DNA of 64,000 bases from Peribacillus simplex (GCF_001578185.1 NZ_CP011008.1:5174001-5238000), one strand, 5' to 3'. Numbered from the stretch's first letter, positions 1-11,247 are shown. Made by a program: numbers and translations. The notes: generated from the letters alone by a model not told the origin.

Positions 1-431
1 ACAGCCTGCAGCTTAGTCACTGATTCTGCTAGCGACAATAGAACAGGCATAGGACCGAATGGTTCACCTCTGAAGTCTTGATCTAGTCCAGCCATAATCA
101 CTCGATAACCGCTGTCCGCAAGATGCTGGGCAACCCCGATAATTTCATGATCAAAAAATTGCACTTCATCTATAGCAATGATATCCAGGGGCTTGTCCAA
201 ATGCTTAAAAATATCAGTTGAATGGGCAATCGGTTTTGCCATCACAGAAGAGCCATTGTGCGATACGACAGCCTCTTCCGCATAGCGATTATCTATAGCC
301 GGTTTAAATACAGCTATTTGCTCTTTAGCAAATTGAGCACGGCTGACTCGTTTAATCAATTCCTCAGATTTACCTGAAAACATGCTTCCGCAAATAAGCT
401 CAATCCAGCCTGTTTGTTTCATTACATACAT
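1..431 (-). CDS. tdk: thymidine kinase, 3' part outside window
   Basis: Reverse-strand reading gives a protein starting MYVMKQTGW with the type II thymidine kinase P-loop [11 protein letters not shown], followed by the AIDEVQFF (DEVQF) motif and the [11 protein letters not shown] segment. The enzyme phosphorylates thymidine to dTMP in the pyrimidine salvage pathway. About 143 residues are visible; the zinc-binding C-terminal part lies beyond position 1. The start at 431 has a GGGAGTAG ribosome site 7-8 bases upstream; the second Met at 422 is the alternative. It follows rpmE on the same strand, as in B. subtilis. Confidence 0.93.
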   Translation of the reverse strand, partial: MYVMKQTGWIELICGSMFSGKSEELIKRVSRAQFAKEQIAVFKPAIDNRYAEEAVVSHNGSSVMAKPIAHSTDIFKHLDKPLDIIAIDEVQFFDHEIIGVAQHLADSGYRVIMAGLDQDFRGEPFGPMPVLLSLAESVTKLQA

Positions 432-521
432 GGAAACAGCTACTCCCTTCCACCTGTCGATCCCTTAGCCATAATTGAAGTGGACCCGGCTTTATAAAAA
501 TTCTTACCTGTTTACAGAAAA

Positions 522-558
522 TAAAAAACAGGCAAGAAAAATACTTGCCTGTTTTTTA
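522..558 (-). terminator. rpmE terminator
   Basis: Perfect hairpin AACAGGCAAG / CTTGCCTGTT with a short A-rich loop and a T-run on the minus strand, just downstream of the rpmE stop. The flanking A and T tracts would let it act in either direction. Confidence 0.85.
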
Positions 559-569
559 AAAAGTCCGGC

Positions 570-770
570 TTATTTAATACCGTATTTTTTGTTGAAACGA
601 TCAACACGTCCGCCAGCTTCAGCGAATTTTTGACGACCAGTATAGAATGGGTGGCACTCTGAACAAGTCTCAACTTTGATCTCTTCTTTAACTGAACCAG
701 TTTCAAAAGTGTTTCCGCAAGAGCAAGATACTTTTGAAAGTTTATAATTTGGATGAATTCCAGTTTTCAT
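570..770 (-). CDS. rpmE: ribosomal protein bL31, zinc-binding type
   Basis: A 66-residue protein starting [10 protein letters not shown], the typical length and start of bL31 of the large ribosomal subunit. It keeps the cysteine pairs CSCG and CSECH, so it is the zinc-containing (C+) form, which in B. subtilis is replaced by a zinc-free paralogue under zinc starvation. An AAGGAG site precedes the start at 770. The reading frame stays open further upstream, but that extension lacks a ribosome site and family similarity. Its own terminator lies at 522-558. Confidence 0.97.
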   Translation of the reverse strand: MKTGIHPNYKLSKVSCSCGNTFETGSVKEEIKVETCSECHPFYTGRQKFAEAGGRVDRFNKKYGIK

Positions 771-919
771 TCTTTTCAGCTCCTTCTGCCCTGAATCATT
801 CGAAACAGAGTTATATACTTCAAGGTGAGGGAAAAGCACCCTCACATTTATTGTAAAAACACATGAACCCATTATAGCAACTTAAGACTAGTTGTGCAAC
901 AGTTTGTTTCTTTCACTGT

Positions 920-2209
920 TTAAGAACGTTTAACGCTCGCTGGTCCCTTTTTCATTTCTGACATCTCTTCATCCAACTTACTGAAAAACTCTTCATTACC
1001 TTTTGTCTGTTTTAGACGGCGAAGGAATTTCTCTGAGAAATCAGGTGAATCTGACATCGTTTTCCTAATAGCCCATAATTTATCCAGGCGATCTTTCGGA
1101 ATTAACAATTCTTCTTTACGAGTGCCTGAGCGACGGATATCGATTGCAGGGAAGATACGTCTTTCGGCAAGGGCACGGTCTAAATGCAGTTCCATATTAC
1201 CCGTACCTTTAAATTCCTCATAAATGACATCGTCCATTCTCGAACCCGTGTCTACCAATGCCGTAGCAAGGATCGTCAAGCTGCCGCCTTCCTCGATATT
1301 CCTCGCCGCACCGAAAAAGCGTTTTGGACGATGGAATGCAGCAGGGTCAATCCCTCCGGATAGTGTACGCCCGCTCGGCGGAATGACAAGGTTATAAGCA
1401 CGGGCAAGCCGGGTAATGCTATCCATTAAAATGATGACATCCCGTTTATGCTCCACAAGGCGCATAGCTCTTTCCAACACTAGCTCTGCCACCTTTATAT
1501 GGTTTTCAGGCACTTCATCGAACGTTGAACTCACCACGTCTCCAGCAACGGAGCGTTCAATGTCCGTCACTTCTTCCGGGCGTTCATCGATCAACAGTAC
1601 AATCAATTCCGATTCAGGATGGTTCGTGGTTATCGCATTGGCAATTTCTTTGATAAGCATCGTTTTACCAGCTTTTGGGGGTGCGACAATCAGACCACGC
1701 TGTCCAAAACCTACCGGTGCCAAGACATCCATAATTCTAGTTGATAAGTTCTTCGGTGTCGTTTCCAGTTTAATTTGTCTGTTTGGATACAGCGGTGTTA
1801 AGCCTGGAAAATGTACACGCTCCTTAGCCGATTCCGGATTATCGCCATTGACGGCTTCAACATGCAGCAATCCATAATAACGCTCGTTTTCTTTTGGAGG
1901 TCTTACCTTACCGGACACTTTATCTCCATTTCGCAAATCGAATCTGCGGATCTGTGAAGCAGAAATATAAATATCCTCCGAGCTTGGAGAATAATTAATT
2001 GGACGCAAGAAACCGAAGCCCTCGGAAGGGATGATCTCTAAAACACCCTCCATGAATAGGAGACCATCCTGCTCAGCTTGTGCTTTCAGGATAGCGAAAA
2101 TAAGTTCCTTTTTTGAAAGTTTGCTGTAATAGGAAACTTTATATTCACGCGCGTGCTCATAGAGATCCTTTAGTTTCATGTTTTCTAAATTAGAAATAGT
2201 TAAATTCAT
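920..2209 (-). CDS. rho: transcription termination factor Rho
   Basis: 429 residues, close to B. subtilis Rho over its whole length. The N-terminal helical domain (about 1-50) is followed by the RNA-binding cold-shock-like domain with GFGFLRP (about 64-70). The ATPase core has Walker A APPKAGKT (176-183), [11 protein letters not shown] and the Q-loop/R-loop segment around [12 protein letters not shown]. It is a hexameric RNA-dependent helicase that ends transcription and limits antisense RNA. The start at 2209 is preceded only by a weak ribosome site (GTGGTG), in keeping with low, self-limiting expression of Rho in other species; that regulatory point is inference. Confidence 0.98.
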   Translation of the reverse strand: MNLTISNLENMKLKDLYEHAREYKVSYYSKLSKKELIFAILKAQAEQDGLLFMEGVLEIIPSEGFGFLRPINYSPSSEDIYISASQIRRFDLRNGDKVSGKVRPPKENERYYGLLHVEAVNGDNPESAKERVHFPGLTPLYPNRQIKLETTPKNLSTRIMDVLAPVGFGQRGLIVAPPKAGKTMLIKEIANAITTNHPESELIVLLIDERPEEVTDIERSVAGDVVSSTFDEVPENHIKVAELVLERAMRLVEHKRDVIILMDSITRLARAYNLVIPPSGRTLSGGIDPAAFHRPKRFFGAARNIEEGGSLTILATALVDTGSRMDDVIYEEFKGTGNMELHLDRALAERRIFPAIDIRRSGTRKEELLIPKDRLDKLWAIRKTMSDSPDFSEKFLRRLKQTKGNEEFFSKLDEEMSEMKKGPASVKRS

Positions 2210-2431
2210 TATGACACCACACTTTTATTAATTAAACGTTTTCACCCATACTGAAAAAGAAATGGTTTGTTAGATGGAAGAAAAACCGCAATCCATGTAC
2301 CCGACCAGAGTTTTCTTAGAAAGGATGATACATTTTTACATGTAAAGAAGAAAATTATTTGAAGGCTTCTTGAAGTTTGGAGTGAAAGGGCAGATTTTAT
2401 ATATAAATCAATTAATAGTAAACCAAGCTTT

Positions 2432-2460
2432 ATTTTACTTTTTTTATTTTAATTATTCAA
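2432..2460 (-). promoter_or_regulatory. sigma-A promoter for rho
   Basis: Minus-strand TTGAAT (2455-2460), 17-base spacer, TAAAAT (2432-2437). It would give a leader of roughly 215 bases before rho, within the 326-base stretch 2210-2535. I see no other gene in that stretch. Confidence 0.5.
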
Positions 2461-2476
2461 CTTAAATTTTTTAAAA

Positions 2477-2508
2477 GAGAAAGCGAGCGATGTACCCGCT
2501 CGCTTTTT
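2477..2508 (-). terminator. glpX terminator
   Basis: Hairpin AAAGCGAGCG / CGCTCGCTTT with a 7-base loop, immediately downstream of the glpX stop on the minus strand. It separates the glpX transcript from rho. Confidence 0.8.
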
Positions 2509-2535
2509 AGCTGTGATCTTTTCTAAAAAACGTTC

Positions 2536-3498
2536 TTAGTCAATCAGACCATTCGGTTTAATTTTAAGACTGTGACGTCCATCAATGAAACGAACGGTTC
2601 CAGATTTAGCACGCATGACTACGGATTGTGTTTCGCCGTAATTTCCTTTAAATTGTACACCTCGTAAAAGCTCTCCATCAGTCACACCTGTTGCAGCAAA
2701 GATTGCGTCATCTCCGCGAACAAGGTCTTCCATTCTGAGGACTCTTCCTAAATCAAGGCCCATTTTTACACAGCGTTCCACTTCTTCATCACTTTGAGGA
2801 ATAAGTTTACCTTGAATTTCTCCTCCGAGGCATTTCAAGGCAACAGCTGCAATAACTCCCTCTGGAGCTCCGCCAGATCCGAATAAGATGTCAACACCGG
2901 TAAGATCGAAGGCCGTATTGATGGCACCTGCTACATCCCCATCGTTGATCAACTTGATACGTGCCCCTGCCTCACGAAGTTCGTGAATGATCTTCGAATG
3001 ACGATCACGGTTCAAAACTGTTGCGACTACGTCTTGGATATCTTTATTTTTTGCCTTGGCTACCGCTTTCAGGTTGTCCAACACAGAAGCATTGATATCA
3101 ATCTGACCAACAGCCTCGGGACCAACGGCTATTTTATCCATATACATATCCGGGGCATGAAGCAAGTTCCCCTTATCTGCTATCGCCAATACAGCCAATG
3201 CATTCCAGCCGCCAGATGCAACGATGTTCGTTCCTTCCAAAGGATCAACTGCAACATCCACTAGTGGCCCAAGACCAGTACCAAGCTTTTCACCAATATA
3301 AAGCATTGGCGCTTCATCCATTTCCCCTTCACCGATTACAACCGTCCCTTGCATGGGTATTGTATTGAAAACATCCCTCATTGCAGTTGTTGCTGCATCA
3401 TCTGCTTCGTCTTTCATTCCTCTTCCCATCCAACGAGCAGAATTCAGTGCCGCCGCCTCTGTTACGCGGACAAGCTCCATCGATAAACTTCTTTCCAT
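2536..3498 (-). CDS. glpX: class II fructose-1,6-bisphosphatase (GlpX type)
   Basis: 320 residues matching the GlpX/YwjI family end to end. Metal and substrate motifs are visible: [14 protein letters not shown] (about 53-66), VDPLEGTN (about 87-94) and [11 protein letters not shown] (about 205-215). It hydrolyses fructose-1,6-bisphosphate to fructose-6-phosphate in gluconeogenesis, using divalent metal. The neighbouring fsa and fba work on the same sugar-phosphate pool. It follows murA with a gap of about 100 bases containing an AT-rich TATAAT-like stretch, so it may have its own promoter. A GGGGGAA site precedes the start. Confidence 0.95.
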   Translation of the reverse strand: MERSLSMELVRVTEAAALNSARWMGRGMKDEADDAATTAMRDVFNTIPMQGTVVIGEGEMDEAPMLYIGEKLGTGLGPLVDVAVDPLEGTNIVASGGWNALAVLAIADKGNLLHAPDMYMDKIAVGPEAVGQIDINASVLDNLKAVAKAKNKDIQDVVATVLNRDRHSKIIHELREAGARIKLINDGDVAGAINTAFDLTGVDILFGSGGAPEGVIAAVALKCLGGEIQGKLIPQSDEEVERCVKMGLDLGRVLRMEDLVRGDDAIFAATGVTDGELLRGVQFKGNYGETQSVVMRAKSGTVRFIDGRHSLKIKPNGLID

Positions 3499-3597
3499 TT
3501 CCGGTTCCCCCTCATGTACACTAGCATGATTTATTTATATATTAGTATAACACATTATATCATATATAGTAACACAATGGGGTAACAAGAAAAGGGA

Positions 3598-4881
3598 TCA
3601 GCTTTTAAGCTGCTCCACCTCTTCTTGCGTCATTTCTTCACGCCAAATCGTTGCTCCCAAACCTGAAAGTTTTTCAACCAGATGGCTATATCCGCGATCT
3701 ATATGTTCAAGCCCGGTCACTTCGGTAATCCCTTCAGCCATTAAACCGGCAATTACCAGAGCTGCTCCGGCACGTAAATCGCTTGCCTTCACTTTTGCTC
3801 CATGAAGCTGGACAGGACCATCAATGATGCCTGCTCTGCCCTCGACTTTGATCTTCGCATTCATGCGTCGCAGTTCATCAATATGCTTAAATCGTGCCCC
3901 GTATATCGTATCGGTCACCATGCTAGAACCGCTTGCTTTTGTTAAGAGTGAAGTGAAGGGCTGCTGAAGATCTGTTGGAAACCCGGGATAAACCAGCGTC
4001 TTGATATCAACGGACTTATATTTATCTCCTGGTGAGACAAAAATCTGATCATCACCGGCTTCAATATTAATTCCCATTTCCCTCATTTTGGCAGTCAATG
4101 ACTCCAAATGCTGGGGGATGACATTATCGATCAAGATTCCTTCACCGACCGCAGCGGCTAAAATCATGAAAGTCCCGGCTTCAATCCGATCTGGTATGAT
4201 CGTATGTTTGCACCCATGTAAACTTTCCACACCATCAATACGAATGATATCGGTTCCGGCACCCTTGATTTTCGCTCCCATGTTGGTCAACAATGTGGCA
4301 ACATCGATGATTTCCGGTTCTTTCGCAGCATTTTCAATCACTGTGCGGCCTTTGGCCAAAACAGCGGCAAGCATAATATTGATCGTTGCCCCTACACTGA
4401 CGACGTCCAAATAAATGCGTGCCCCCCGTAGCTCGTCCGCCCTAAGGTAAATGGCTCCTTGTTCATTCGTCACTTGTGCGCCTAGCGCTTCAAACCCCTT
4501 TATATGCTGATCTATTGGGCGAGGACCTAAATGGCAGCCTCCAGGCAAGCCAATCACTGCCTTTTTGAATTTACCAAGCATCGCCCCCATTAAATAATAG
4601 GAGGCACGTAACTTCTTAACTCTTCCATTGGGAAGAGGCATTGAAATCATTCTGCTGGGATTCACTGTCATTTCCCCATCATCAAAGGAAACCTCACCGC
4701 CAATTTCCTCCATTAACTCTTTCAGCATCTGTACATCCGAGATATCAGGCAGCCCTTCAATCGTTACAGGAGAGTCCGCCAAAATTGTTGCAGGGATAAG
4801 GGCAACCGCACTATTTTTTGCTCCGCTGACACGAATGCTTCCCTTTAAAGGATAGCCACCGGCAATTTTAAGTTTTTCCAT
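3598..4881 (-). CDS. murA: UDP-N-acetylglucosamine 1-carboxyvinyltransferase (MurA/MurZ)
   Basis: 427 residues of the EPT/MurA family. Lys22 in SGAKNS and the catalytic cysteine at about 116 in GGCHLGPRP are present; this is the cysteine attacked by fosfomycin. It transfers enolpyruvate from PEP to UDP-GlcNAc, the first committed step of peptidoglycan synthesis. The position between fsa and glpX corresponds to the second B. subtilis copy (murAB/murZ), so another murA probably exists elsewhere in the genome. A GGAAGGGAG site precedes the ATG. The 208 bases upstream (4882-5089) are AT-rich with no gene seen. Confidence 0.95.
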   Translation of the reverse strand: MEKLKIAGGYPLKGSIRVSGAKNSAVALIPATILADSPVTIEGLPDISDVQMLKELMEEIGGEVSFDDGEMTVNPSRMISMPLPNGRVKKLRASYYLMGAMLGKFKKAVIGLPGGCHLGPRPIDQHIKGFEALGAQVTNEQGAIYLRADELRGARIYLDVVSVGATINIMLAAVLAKGRTVIENAAKEPEIIDVATLLTNMGAKIKGAGTDIIRIDGVESLHGCKHTIIPDRIEAGTFMILAAAVGEGILIDNVIPQHLESLTAKMREMGINIEAGDDQIFVSPGDKYKSVDIKTLVYPGFPTDLQQPFTSLLTKASGSSMVTDTIYGARFKHIDELRRMNAKIKVEGRAGIIDGPVQLHGAKVKASDLRAGAALVIAGLMAEGITEVTGLEHIDRGYSHLVEKLSGLGATIWREEMTQEEVEQLKS

Positions 4882-5089
4882 AATAAACTCCCTTCCACGC
4901 TAAGCACTTAGATGCTACTTCCAAAAAGTAATATTTTACCACAAGAAAATTGCATAATCCGACAACATTCACTATCTGTTCCTTAGTTTACACAAAATTA
5001 TAAAATTCATGTAAAAAAAGCTAAAAATTTCTAATTTATGTTAATTTTATTTAAAACGGTGCAATCTATAGCGACTTAGCGGCAAGGCA

Positions 5090-5740
5090 TTATGCTTCAG
5101 TACGAGAATTCCAATCCTTCAAGAAAGCTTCAATCCCTTTGTCCGTTAATGGGTGGTGGAATAGTTGTATTAAAACTTTATAAGGGATCGTTGCAATATG
5201 TGCCCCTTTAAGAGCCGCTTCAGTAATATGCATCGGGTGGCGGATAGAAGCTGCAATGATCTCAGCATTGATATCATGGATCGCAAATATGTCAGCAATA
5301 TCCGAAATTAAATCCAAACCATTTTGGCCAATGTCATCCAAACGCCCTAAAAATGGCGATACATAAGTTGCCCCAGCCCTAGCTGCCAATAATGCTTGGT
5401 TGGCACTGAAAATAAGGGTGACATTTGTTTTGACACCTTGTTTTGTAAGAGCTGCAACAGCCTTCAAACCGTCTGGAGTCATTGGTACCTTAATCGTGAT
5501 ATTAGGTGCAATTGCAACTAATTCCTTGGCTTCAGCCATCATTCCTTCAAAATCAAGCGCAATCACTTCTGCAGAAACGGATTCCTTAACAAGGCTTGTG
5601 ATTTCTTTTAACCGTTCATGGAAAGAAACTCCCTTTTCTCTTGCAACAAGGGACGGGTTAGTCGTAACACCTGCTAAAACGCCAAGTTCGTGTGCTTGCT
5701 TTATTTCTTCCATGTTTGCTGTATCAATAAAGAATTTCAT
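5090..5740 (-). CDS. fsa: fructose-6-phosphate aldolase / transaldolase-like protein
   Basis: 216 residues of the small transaldolase (TalC/FSA, YwjH) family: MKFFIDTAN start, [16 protein letters not shown] with the Schiff-base lysine at about 84, and a C-terminal [15 protein letters not shown]. Members act either as transaldolase in the pentose phosphate pathway or as fructose-6-phosphate aldolase; sequence alone does not settle which. The start at 5740 has a GGAGGAT site. The frame extends eight codons upstream without support. It lies just downstream of fba. Confidence 0.9.
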   Translation of the reverse strand: MKFFIDTANMEEIKQAHELGVLAGVTTNPSLVAREKGVSFHERLKEITSLVKESVSAEVIALDFEGMMAEAKELVAIAPNITIKVPMTPDGLKAVAALTKQGVKTNVTLIFSANQALLAARAGATYVSPFLGRLDDIGQNGLDLISDIADIFAIHDINAEIIAASIRHPMHITEAALKGAHIATIPYKVLIQLFHHPLTDKGIEAFLKDWNSRTEA

Positions 5741-5830
5741 AAAATATCCTCCGTATGTAATCAATTTTTTTATCTGAATTCTAATTGTTCAAAAAATAGA
5801 GCTCGGATTCCAGTCTGCATCTAAAAGAAA

Positions 5831-5857
5831 CCATTAGGGGGGTGCCCCCCCAAATGG
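5831..5857 (-). terminator. fba terminator
   Basis: Strong GC hairpin (CCATT-GGGGGG / CCCCCC-AATGG with one mismatch), followed on the minus strand by TTTCTTTT. It lies between fba and fsa, so fsa is probably expressed partly by read-through or its own promoter. Confidence 0.7.
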
Positions 5858-5914
5858 AATTATCATCTATTTCATCTTACATTTAAGGGATGAAACCCAT
5901 ATTGCTTTTGTTAT

Positions 5915-6772
5915 TTATGCTTTACCGTTTGAACCGAATTCACGCATTTTGCCGATGACAGTTTCTTTAATCGCTTCACGGCCAGGTACCATGTATTTAC
6001 GTGGATCGTATACTTCAGCATCGTTATTCAGAATTTCACGAACGGCTTTTGTGAACACAATTTGATTTTCCGTATTCACATTGATTTTTGATGTTCCAAG
6101 AGAAATCGCTTTTTGGATATCTTTCGTAGGAATGCCTGTACCACCATGAAGAACAAGAGGTTTGTTTGTTAAATCCCGTACTTCTTCCATTTCTTTATAG
6201 CCTAGGTTAGGCTCACCTTTGTATGGACCGTGAACGGATCCCAACGCTGGAGCAAAACAATCGACATTCGTTTCTTTAACTAACTGTTCACATTCTTGAG
6301 GATCTGCATATACGACTCCATCAGCGATCACATCATCTTCTTGTCCGCCAACTGTGCCCACTTCCGCTTCAACAGAAACATTACGTGCGTGAGCGAATTC
6401 GACAACCTTCTTGGTTGTTTCGATATTCTCTTCAATCGGGTGGTGCGAAGCATCGATCATTACTGAAGTGAATCCAGCTTCGATAGCCTCTTTACATTTA
6501 TCAAAACTTGAACCATGGTCAAGGTGAATGGCCACAGGAACAGTGATTTTCATGTCTTCCAACAATCCTTGAACCATCATGACAGTCGTTTTAAAACCAC
6601 CCATATGACGGGCAGCCCCTTCGGAAACACCAAGGATGACTGGAGATTTTTCTTGTTCTGCAGCAGCTAAAATGGCTTGAGTCCATTCCAAGTTATTGAT
6701 ATTGAATTGACCTACTGCATATTTTTCTTCAAGAGCTTTATTCAGCATATTTTTCATAGAAACTAAAGGCAT
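5915..6772 (-). CDS. fbaA: class II fructose-bisphosphate aldolase
   Basis: 285 residues. The zinc/catalytic motifs of class II aldolases are present: HLDHGSS (Asp85, His86), SVEAEVG, LHGGTG and the INVNTE phosphate-binding segment. It splits fructose-1,6-bisphosphate into dihydroxyacetone phosphate and glyceraldehyde-3-phosphate in glycolysis and gluconeogenesis. A GGAGGAAATCAA site precedes the ATG. The position between spo0F and fsa is the conserved B. subtilis order. Confidence 0.97.
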   Translation of the reverse strand: MPLVSMKNMLNKALEEKYAVGQFNINNLEWTQAILAAAEQEKSPVILGVSEGAARHMGGFKTTVMMVQGLLEDMKITVPVAIHLDHGSSFDKCKEAIEAGFTSVMIDASHHPIEENIETTKKVVEFAHARNVSVEAEVGTVGGQEDDVIADGVVYADPQECEQLVKETNVDCFAPALGSVHGPYKGEPNLGYKEMEEVRDLTNKPLVLHGGTGIPTKDIQKAISLGTSKINVNTENQIVFTKAVREILNNDAEVYDPRKYMVPGREAIKETVIGKMREFGSNGKA

Positions 6773-6943
6773 TTGATTTCCTCCTACTAGTGAATGTAAT
6801 TATTTTAAAGTTAATTCTTTCTAGATATTCCCTAAAACCAAAGTAGCATACGCTTATAAATCAGAATATCTCGCTTCTTTTAGCATATCAATACATCAAA
6901 AAAACAGCAACAAATACACTATATCGTGCTTCAAATTTTATTC

Positions 6944-6982
6944 CAAAAAAAACAACGGCCCATCTTAAAAAAGATAGCCGCG
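6944..6982 (-). terminator. probable spo0F terminator
   Basis: Imperfect stem (CGGC-ATCTT / AAGAT-CCG) followed on the minus strand by TTG and eight Ts, shortly downstream of spo0F. The stem is interrupted, hence moderate confidence. Confidence 0.5.
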
Positions 6983-7020
6983 GCAATTCTTTAGTCAAAA
7001 ATATTAAATTATCAAGACCA

Positions 7021-7392
7021 TTAACTTGACTGTATCGGTAAATATTCACGAACGGCTTTTCTAATATCATCAATATCAAACGGCTTTGCAAAGTGGGTCA
7101 TTGCACCTAAATCCTTTGCTTCTTGAATCATATCGAGTTCACCATATGCGGTCATGATTATGACCCGGATGTCCGGATCGACCACTTTCATCCTCTTCAA
7201 TATCTCAATGCCATCCATTCCGGGAATCTTCATATCCAGTAATACAAGATCTGGTGAATGATTATTTAGCACTTCCAGGGCCTGAATGCCATTTGCGGCT
7301 TGAAATGTTTCATACCCTTCTTTATGTAAAACCTCGTTCAATAAAATACGAATCCCAAATTGATCATCAACTATTAATATTTTCCCTGACAT
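7021..7392 (-). CDS. spo0F: sporulation phosphorelay response regulator Spo0F
   Basis: A 123-residue stand-alone receiver domain with no output domain. Acidic pocket Asp9/Asp10, phosphoacceptor Asp53 in LLDMKIPG, Thr/Ser switch in [10 protein letters not shown] and Lys103 in FAKPFD. It takes phosphate from sporulation kinases and passes it to Spo0B and then Spo0A. The match to B. subtilis Spo0F extends through the residues around the active site. A GGGAGAGGTGATT site precedes the ATG. A sigma-H promoter and a possible 0A box lie upstream. Confidence 0.97.
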   Translation of the reverse strand: MSGKILIVDDQFGIRILLNEVLHKEGYETFQAANGIQALEVLNNHSPDLVLLDMKIPGMDGIEILKRMKVVDPDIRVIIMTAYGELDMIQEAKDLGAMTHFAKPFDIDDIRKAVREYLPIQSS

Positions 7393-7516
7393 TTAATCAC
7401 CTCTCCCTTACCCGATTTATTTAATTAAATGTATTAGCCTAGTCGGCCATTACATAGGCTGCGTCAAATTACTTGTAGTCCAACGCATTTATTCCCCATT
7501 CATGATTTCTATGTTC

Positions 7517-7545
7517 ATATTCGATAATTGTAACAAAATTCCTGC
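7517..7545 (-). promoter_or_regulatory. sigma-H promoter of spo0F
   Basis: Minus-strand GCAGGAATT, an 11-base spacer, then ATCGAATAT. Both elements fit the sigma-H consensus (RNAGGAWWW and RNNGAATWW) at every position, and spo0F is a known sigma-H gene in B. subtilis. The start codon lies about 120 bases downstream. Confidence 0.7.
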
Positions 7546-7580
7546 TCTATGGCTAAAAGGATTTTCATTTTTTTTGTTTT

Positions 7581-7587
7581 TTCGACC
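7581..7587 (-). promoter_or_regulatory. possible 0A box upstream of spo0F
   Basis: Minus-strand GGTCGAA matches the Spo0A box TGTCGAA at 6 of 7 positions. It lies about 36 bases upstream of the sigma-H -35 element, on the activating side as in B. subtilis spo0F. One 7-base site is weak evidence on its own. Confidence 0.4.
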
Positions 7588-7690
7588 GATTTAGTTAATT
7601 CAGCCCTTTGGATCAGAAGCCCAGAAGCCTGTCAATGCAAGGGAAAGTCCTTTATAATGAAGATATAATTTTTTAAAGGAGTCTCTAATC

Positions 7691-8221
7691 ATGTTAAAAA
7701 TTTTCTCGACACAGATAAGCGGTTTATTTAAAAAAATGATTGAAAATGAAGCCTTTGAAATGGAGGATGCCGGCCGCCTGCTGGCTCAGGCGGCGATTGG
7801 GGATGGCTCAGTGTTCATTCACGGATTTGGTGAAATGCAGGGCGTCACATCGGAGGCTTTGGATGGGGCAGAACCTTTTCCTAAGGCAAAAAGATTTGAA
7901 TTGGGAGAAACTATGTCCAGGGAAGATCGATTTCTTATATTCACTCGCCATTCAGATGATTTTGAAGCATTGATGCTGGCAAAACAACTAAAGGAAAATG
8001 ATATACCATTTGTTGCAGTTTCTACATCCGTTCCTTCTAAAGAGGAGTCCCTTCTAGAGTTGGCGGACGTACATATAGATTTACGTATGCAACGAGGGTT
8101 GATCCCCGATGAAACTGGAAATCGATATGGGTACCCTACCCTCATTGCCGCTCTTTTCGCCTATTATGGGATTAAATTCACTCTTGAAGAAATCATAAAA
8201 GAATATGAAGATGAAGAATGA
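7691..8221 (+). CDS. ywjG: DUF2529 family protein YwjG
   Basis: A 176-residue protein of the YwjG/DUF2529 family, conserved in Bacillaceae between spo0F and pyrG. The central part (FIHGFGEMQGV, then LIFTRHSDDFEALMLAKQL) resembles a SIS-like sugar-isomerase fold, but I see no catalytic signature, and the function is unknown. A TAAAGGAG site precedes the ATG. It is transcribed away from spo0F and toward pyrG, and ends at a bidirectional terminator. Confidence 0.85.
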   Translation: MLKIFSTQISGLFKKMIENEAFEMEDAGRLLAQAAIGDGSVFIHGFGEMQGVTSEALDGAEPFPKAKRFELGETMSREDRFLIFTRHSDDFEALMLAKQLKENDIPFVAVSTSVPSKEESLLELADVHIDLRMQRGLIPDETGNRYGYPTLIAALFAYYGIKFTLEEIIKEYEDEE

Positions 8222-8235
8222 AAAATTATCTTAAA

Positions 8236-8263
8236 CAAAAAAACAGCCACATGGGCTGTTTTT
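8236..8263. terminator. bidirectional terminator ywjG / pyrG
   Basis: AAAAAAACAGCC-CACAT-GGCTGTTTTTTT lies between the converging ywjG and pyrG stops. T-runs follow the stem on both strands. Confidence 0.88.
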
Positions 8264-8270
8264 TTATTTA

Positions 8271-9944
<1,674 letters not shown>

Positions 9945-10173
9945 TCAAATCTTCCGCCACACAGGCGGTTAAAGCTATAACCATAAAATCTGTACAAACC
10001 ATTAATCACTTAAAGGTTTTTAGTGAGAGTCATGCAGGATACATGAACAAGAATAAATTTCCTTAAATGACAGTTAACATAAATATGTTCTCTATAGTTT
10101 TTACAATTCTAAGAGAAATCATTTTTAAAAATAAAAAAATGATGTCATTTATTCATTCCATCATTAAAAACAA

Positions 10174-10206
10174 AAACGCTCCGCTTACAATAAAAGTAAG
10201 GGAGCG
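10174..10206 (-). terminator. pyrG leader attenuator (also ends rpoE)
   Basis: Minus-strand stem CGCTCCCTTAC / GTAAGCGGAGCG with one C-C mismatch, followed by TTTTTG, about 35 bases downstream of the deduced pyrG transcription start. The left arm contains the pyrimidine run CTCCCTT. In B. subtilis pyrG this run pairs with extra G residues added at the transcript 5' end under CTP shortage, which prevents termination. Here it would also terminate read-through from rpoE. The B. subtilis mechanism is established; its operation here is inferred from the conserved parts. Confidence 0.75.
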
Positions 10207-10240
10207 ATATAATTTAATCATTGTGTCCTTTTTTAAGGAG

Positions 10241-10279
10241 CCCAAAAATGATTCTACAAATTTCGCCTCAAAAAGTCAA
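10241..10279 (-). promoter_or_regulatory. pyrG promoter with GGGC transcription start
   Basis: Minus-strand TTGACT (10274-10279), 17-base spacer, TAGAAT (10251-10256), 7 bases, then GGGCTCC starting at 10243. A near-consensus sigma-A promoter with a GGGC start is what reiterative G addition needs. The promoter begins right after the rpoE stop. The leader to the pyrG ATG is about 365 bases, of which roughly 290 (9879-10170) lie after the attenuator and hold no recognised element. Confidence 0.75.
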
Positions 10280-10289
10280 GGGCGATTAT

Positions 10290-10880
10290 TTATTTGTCAT
10301 TCTCTTCTTTCAACTCTTCTTCGTCTTCATCTTCGTCCTCATCATCTTCCAGGACAAATGCTTCATCTTCAATTATTTCTTCTTCCAGATCGTCATCATC
10401 ATCCACGTCATCATCCAAGAGCACTTCGTCAATAACTGGAGAACCTAGAATATCATCATCGTCGTCATCTTCATCCTCATCCAGATCATCGACATCTTCT
10501 TCAAAGTCAAGATCTTCGTCTTCAAGTTCATCGAAATCGTCGATAACGACAGCAGCCTTTTTCGTTTTCTTTTTCTTTTTAGGTTTTACAACATGCACGA
10601 CTTCTTCTTCGATTTGGTCAACCGGATACCATGTTTTCAATCCCCAGCGGTTGTCCCCAAGTGAAGTGAAGCGGCCATCCACATTTAAATCCGTATAGAA
10701 TTGTGCAATTTTCTTTGCCACTTCCGCTTTAGATAAATGGTGCAGCGAAGCTAATTCGCTTATTAAGTCTTTAAATGGAATCGGTTCATTTCTTTCCACC
10801 AACAAATCATATGCCATCTCTATTAAGGACATTTCCAATAATTGCTCTTTTGAGTGTTCTTTTAAACTCAAATTCCGCAC
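10290..10880 (-). CDS. rpoE: RNA polymerase delta subunit
   Basis: 196 residues. The N-terminal HARE-HTH domain (about 1-85) includes the conserved AQFYTDLNVDGRF segment and the GLKTWYPVD end. A lysine patch (KPKKKKKTKK, about 99-108) follows, then an intrinsically disordered tail almost entirely of Asp and Glu. Delta binds core polymerase, speeds recycling and reduces non-specific nucleic-acid binding. The tail makes the protein about 20 residues longer than I recall for B. subtilis (173). The start is GTG with a closely spaced GAAGGGA site, so it is less certain than the frame. Confidence 0.95.
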   Translation of the reverse strand: MRNLSLKEHSKEQLLEMSLIEMAYDLLVERNEPIPFKDLISELASLHHLSKAEVAKKIAQFYTDLNVDGRFTSLGDNRWGLKTWYPVDQIEEEVVHVVKPKKKKKTKKAAVVIDDFDELEDEDLDFEEDVDDLDEDEDDDDDDILGSPVIDEVLLDDDVDDDDDLEEEIIEDEAFVLEDDEDEDEDEEELKEENDK

Positions 10881-11085
10881 TTCCCTTCTCTATTCAAACA
10901 CTGAATTCCGTGTTTTTTCACATAAAAAAATAATCTAAAACAGTATTTCGATAAAATAACGACAATTCCTGCTAGACATATACTCCATTATAAACAATCT
11001 AAATGGGTTTATGCTAGTTCTATCTGATACTTTCACAGATTTACCTAAATGTCTATCTTTCACCGGAACCCTTAAGCAGAAAAAA

Positions 11086-11247
11086 TCATGCACTTTCTTT
11101 TTTCGATTTCCGGCGAAAGGCTGCCGTAAAAAATACAACAGTCAGGATAAAAAAAGAGATGGCACCCAATTGATGCTCATACAATTCAATTAAAATAACG
11201 ATGGCAAGAATGTAACCTATGATTTTCCCAATCATTTTCAGGTTCAT
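11086..11247 (-). CDS. small membrane protein, 53 residues
   Basis: A short ORF starting MNLKMIGKIIGYILAIVI and ending RRKSKKESA. Two hydrophobic segments (about 8-22 and 28-44) are joined by the hydrophilic turn ELYEHQLG, and the C-terminal tail is basic. That is the layout of a two-helix membrane hairpin. A GGAG site lies 8-9 bases before the ATG at 11247. I do not recognise the family. It sits alone between rpoE and icmF on the same strand; the remaining sequence of 10881-11387 is AT-rich and otherwise unassigned. Confidence 0.6.
   Translation of the reverse strand: MNLKMIGKIIGYILAIVILIELYEHQLGAISFFILTVVFFTAAFRRKSKKESA

Noticed and set aside
10294-10698. Plus-strand serine-rich ORF of 134 codons opposite rpoE
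   Set aside because: It is the antisense of the Asp/Glu codon repeats of the delta-subunit tail; GAT/GAA read backwards gives serine codons. No ribosome site or family similarity.
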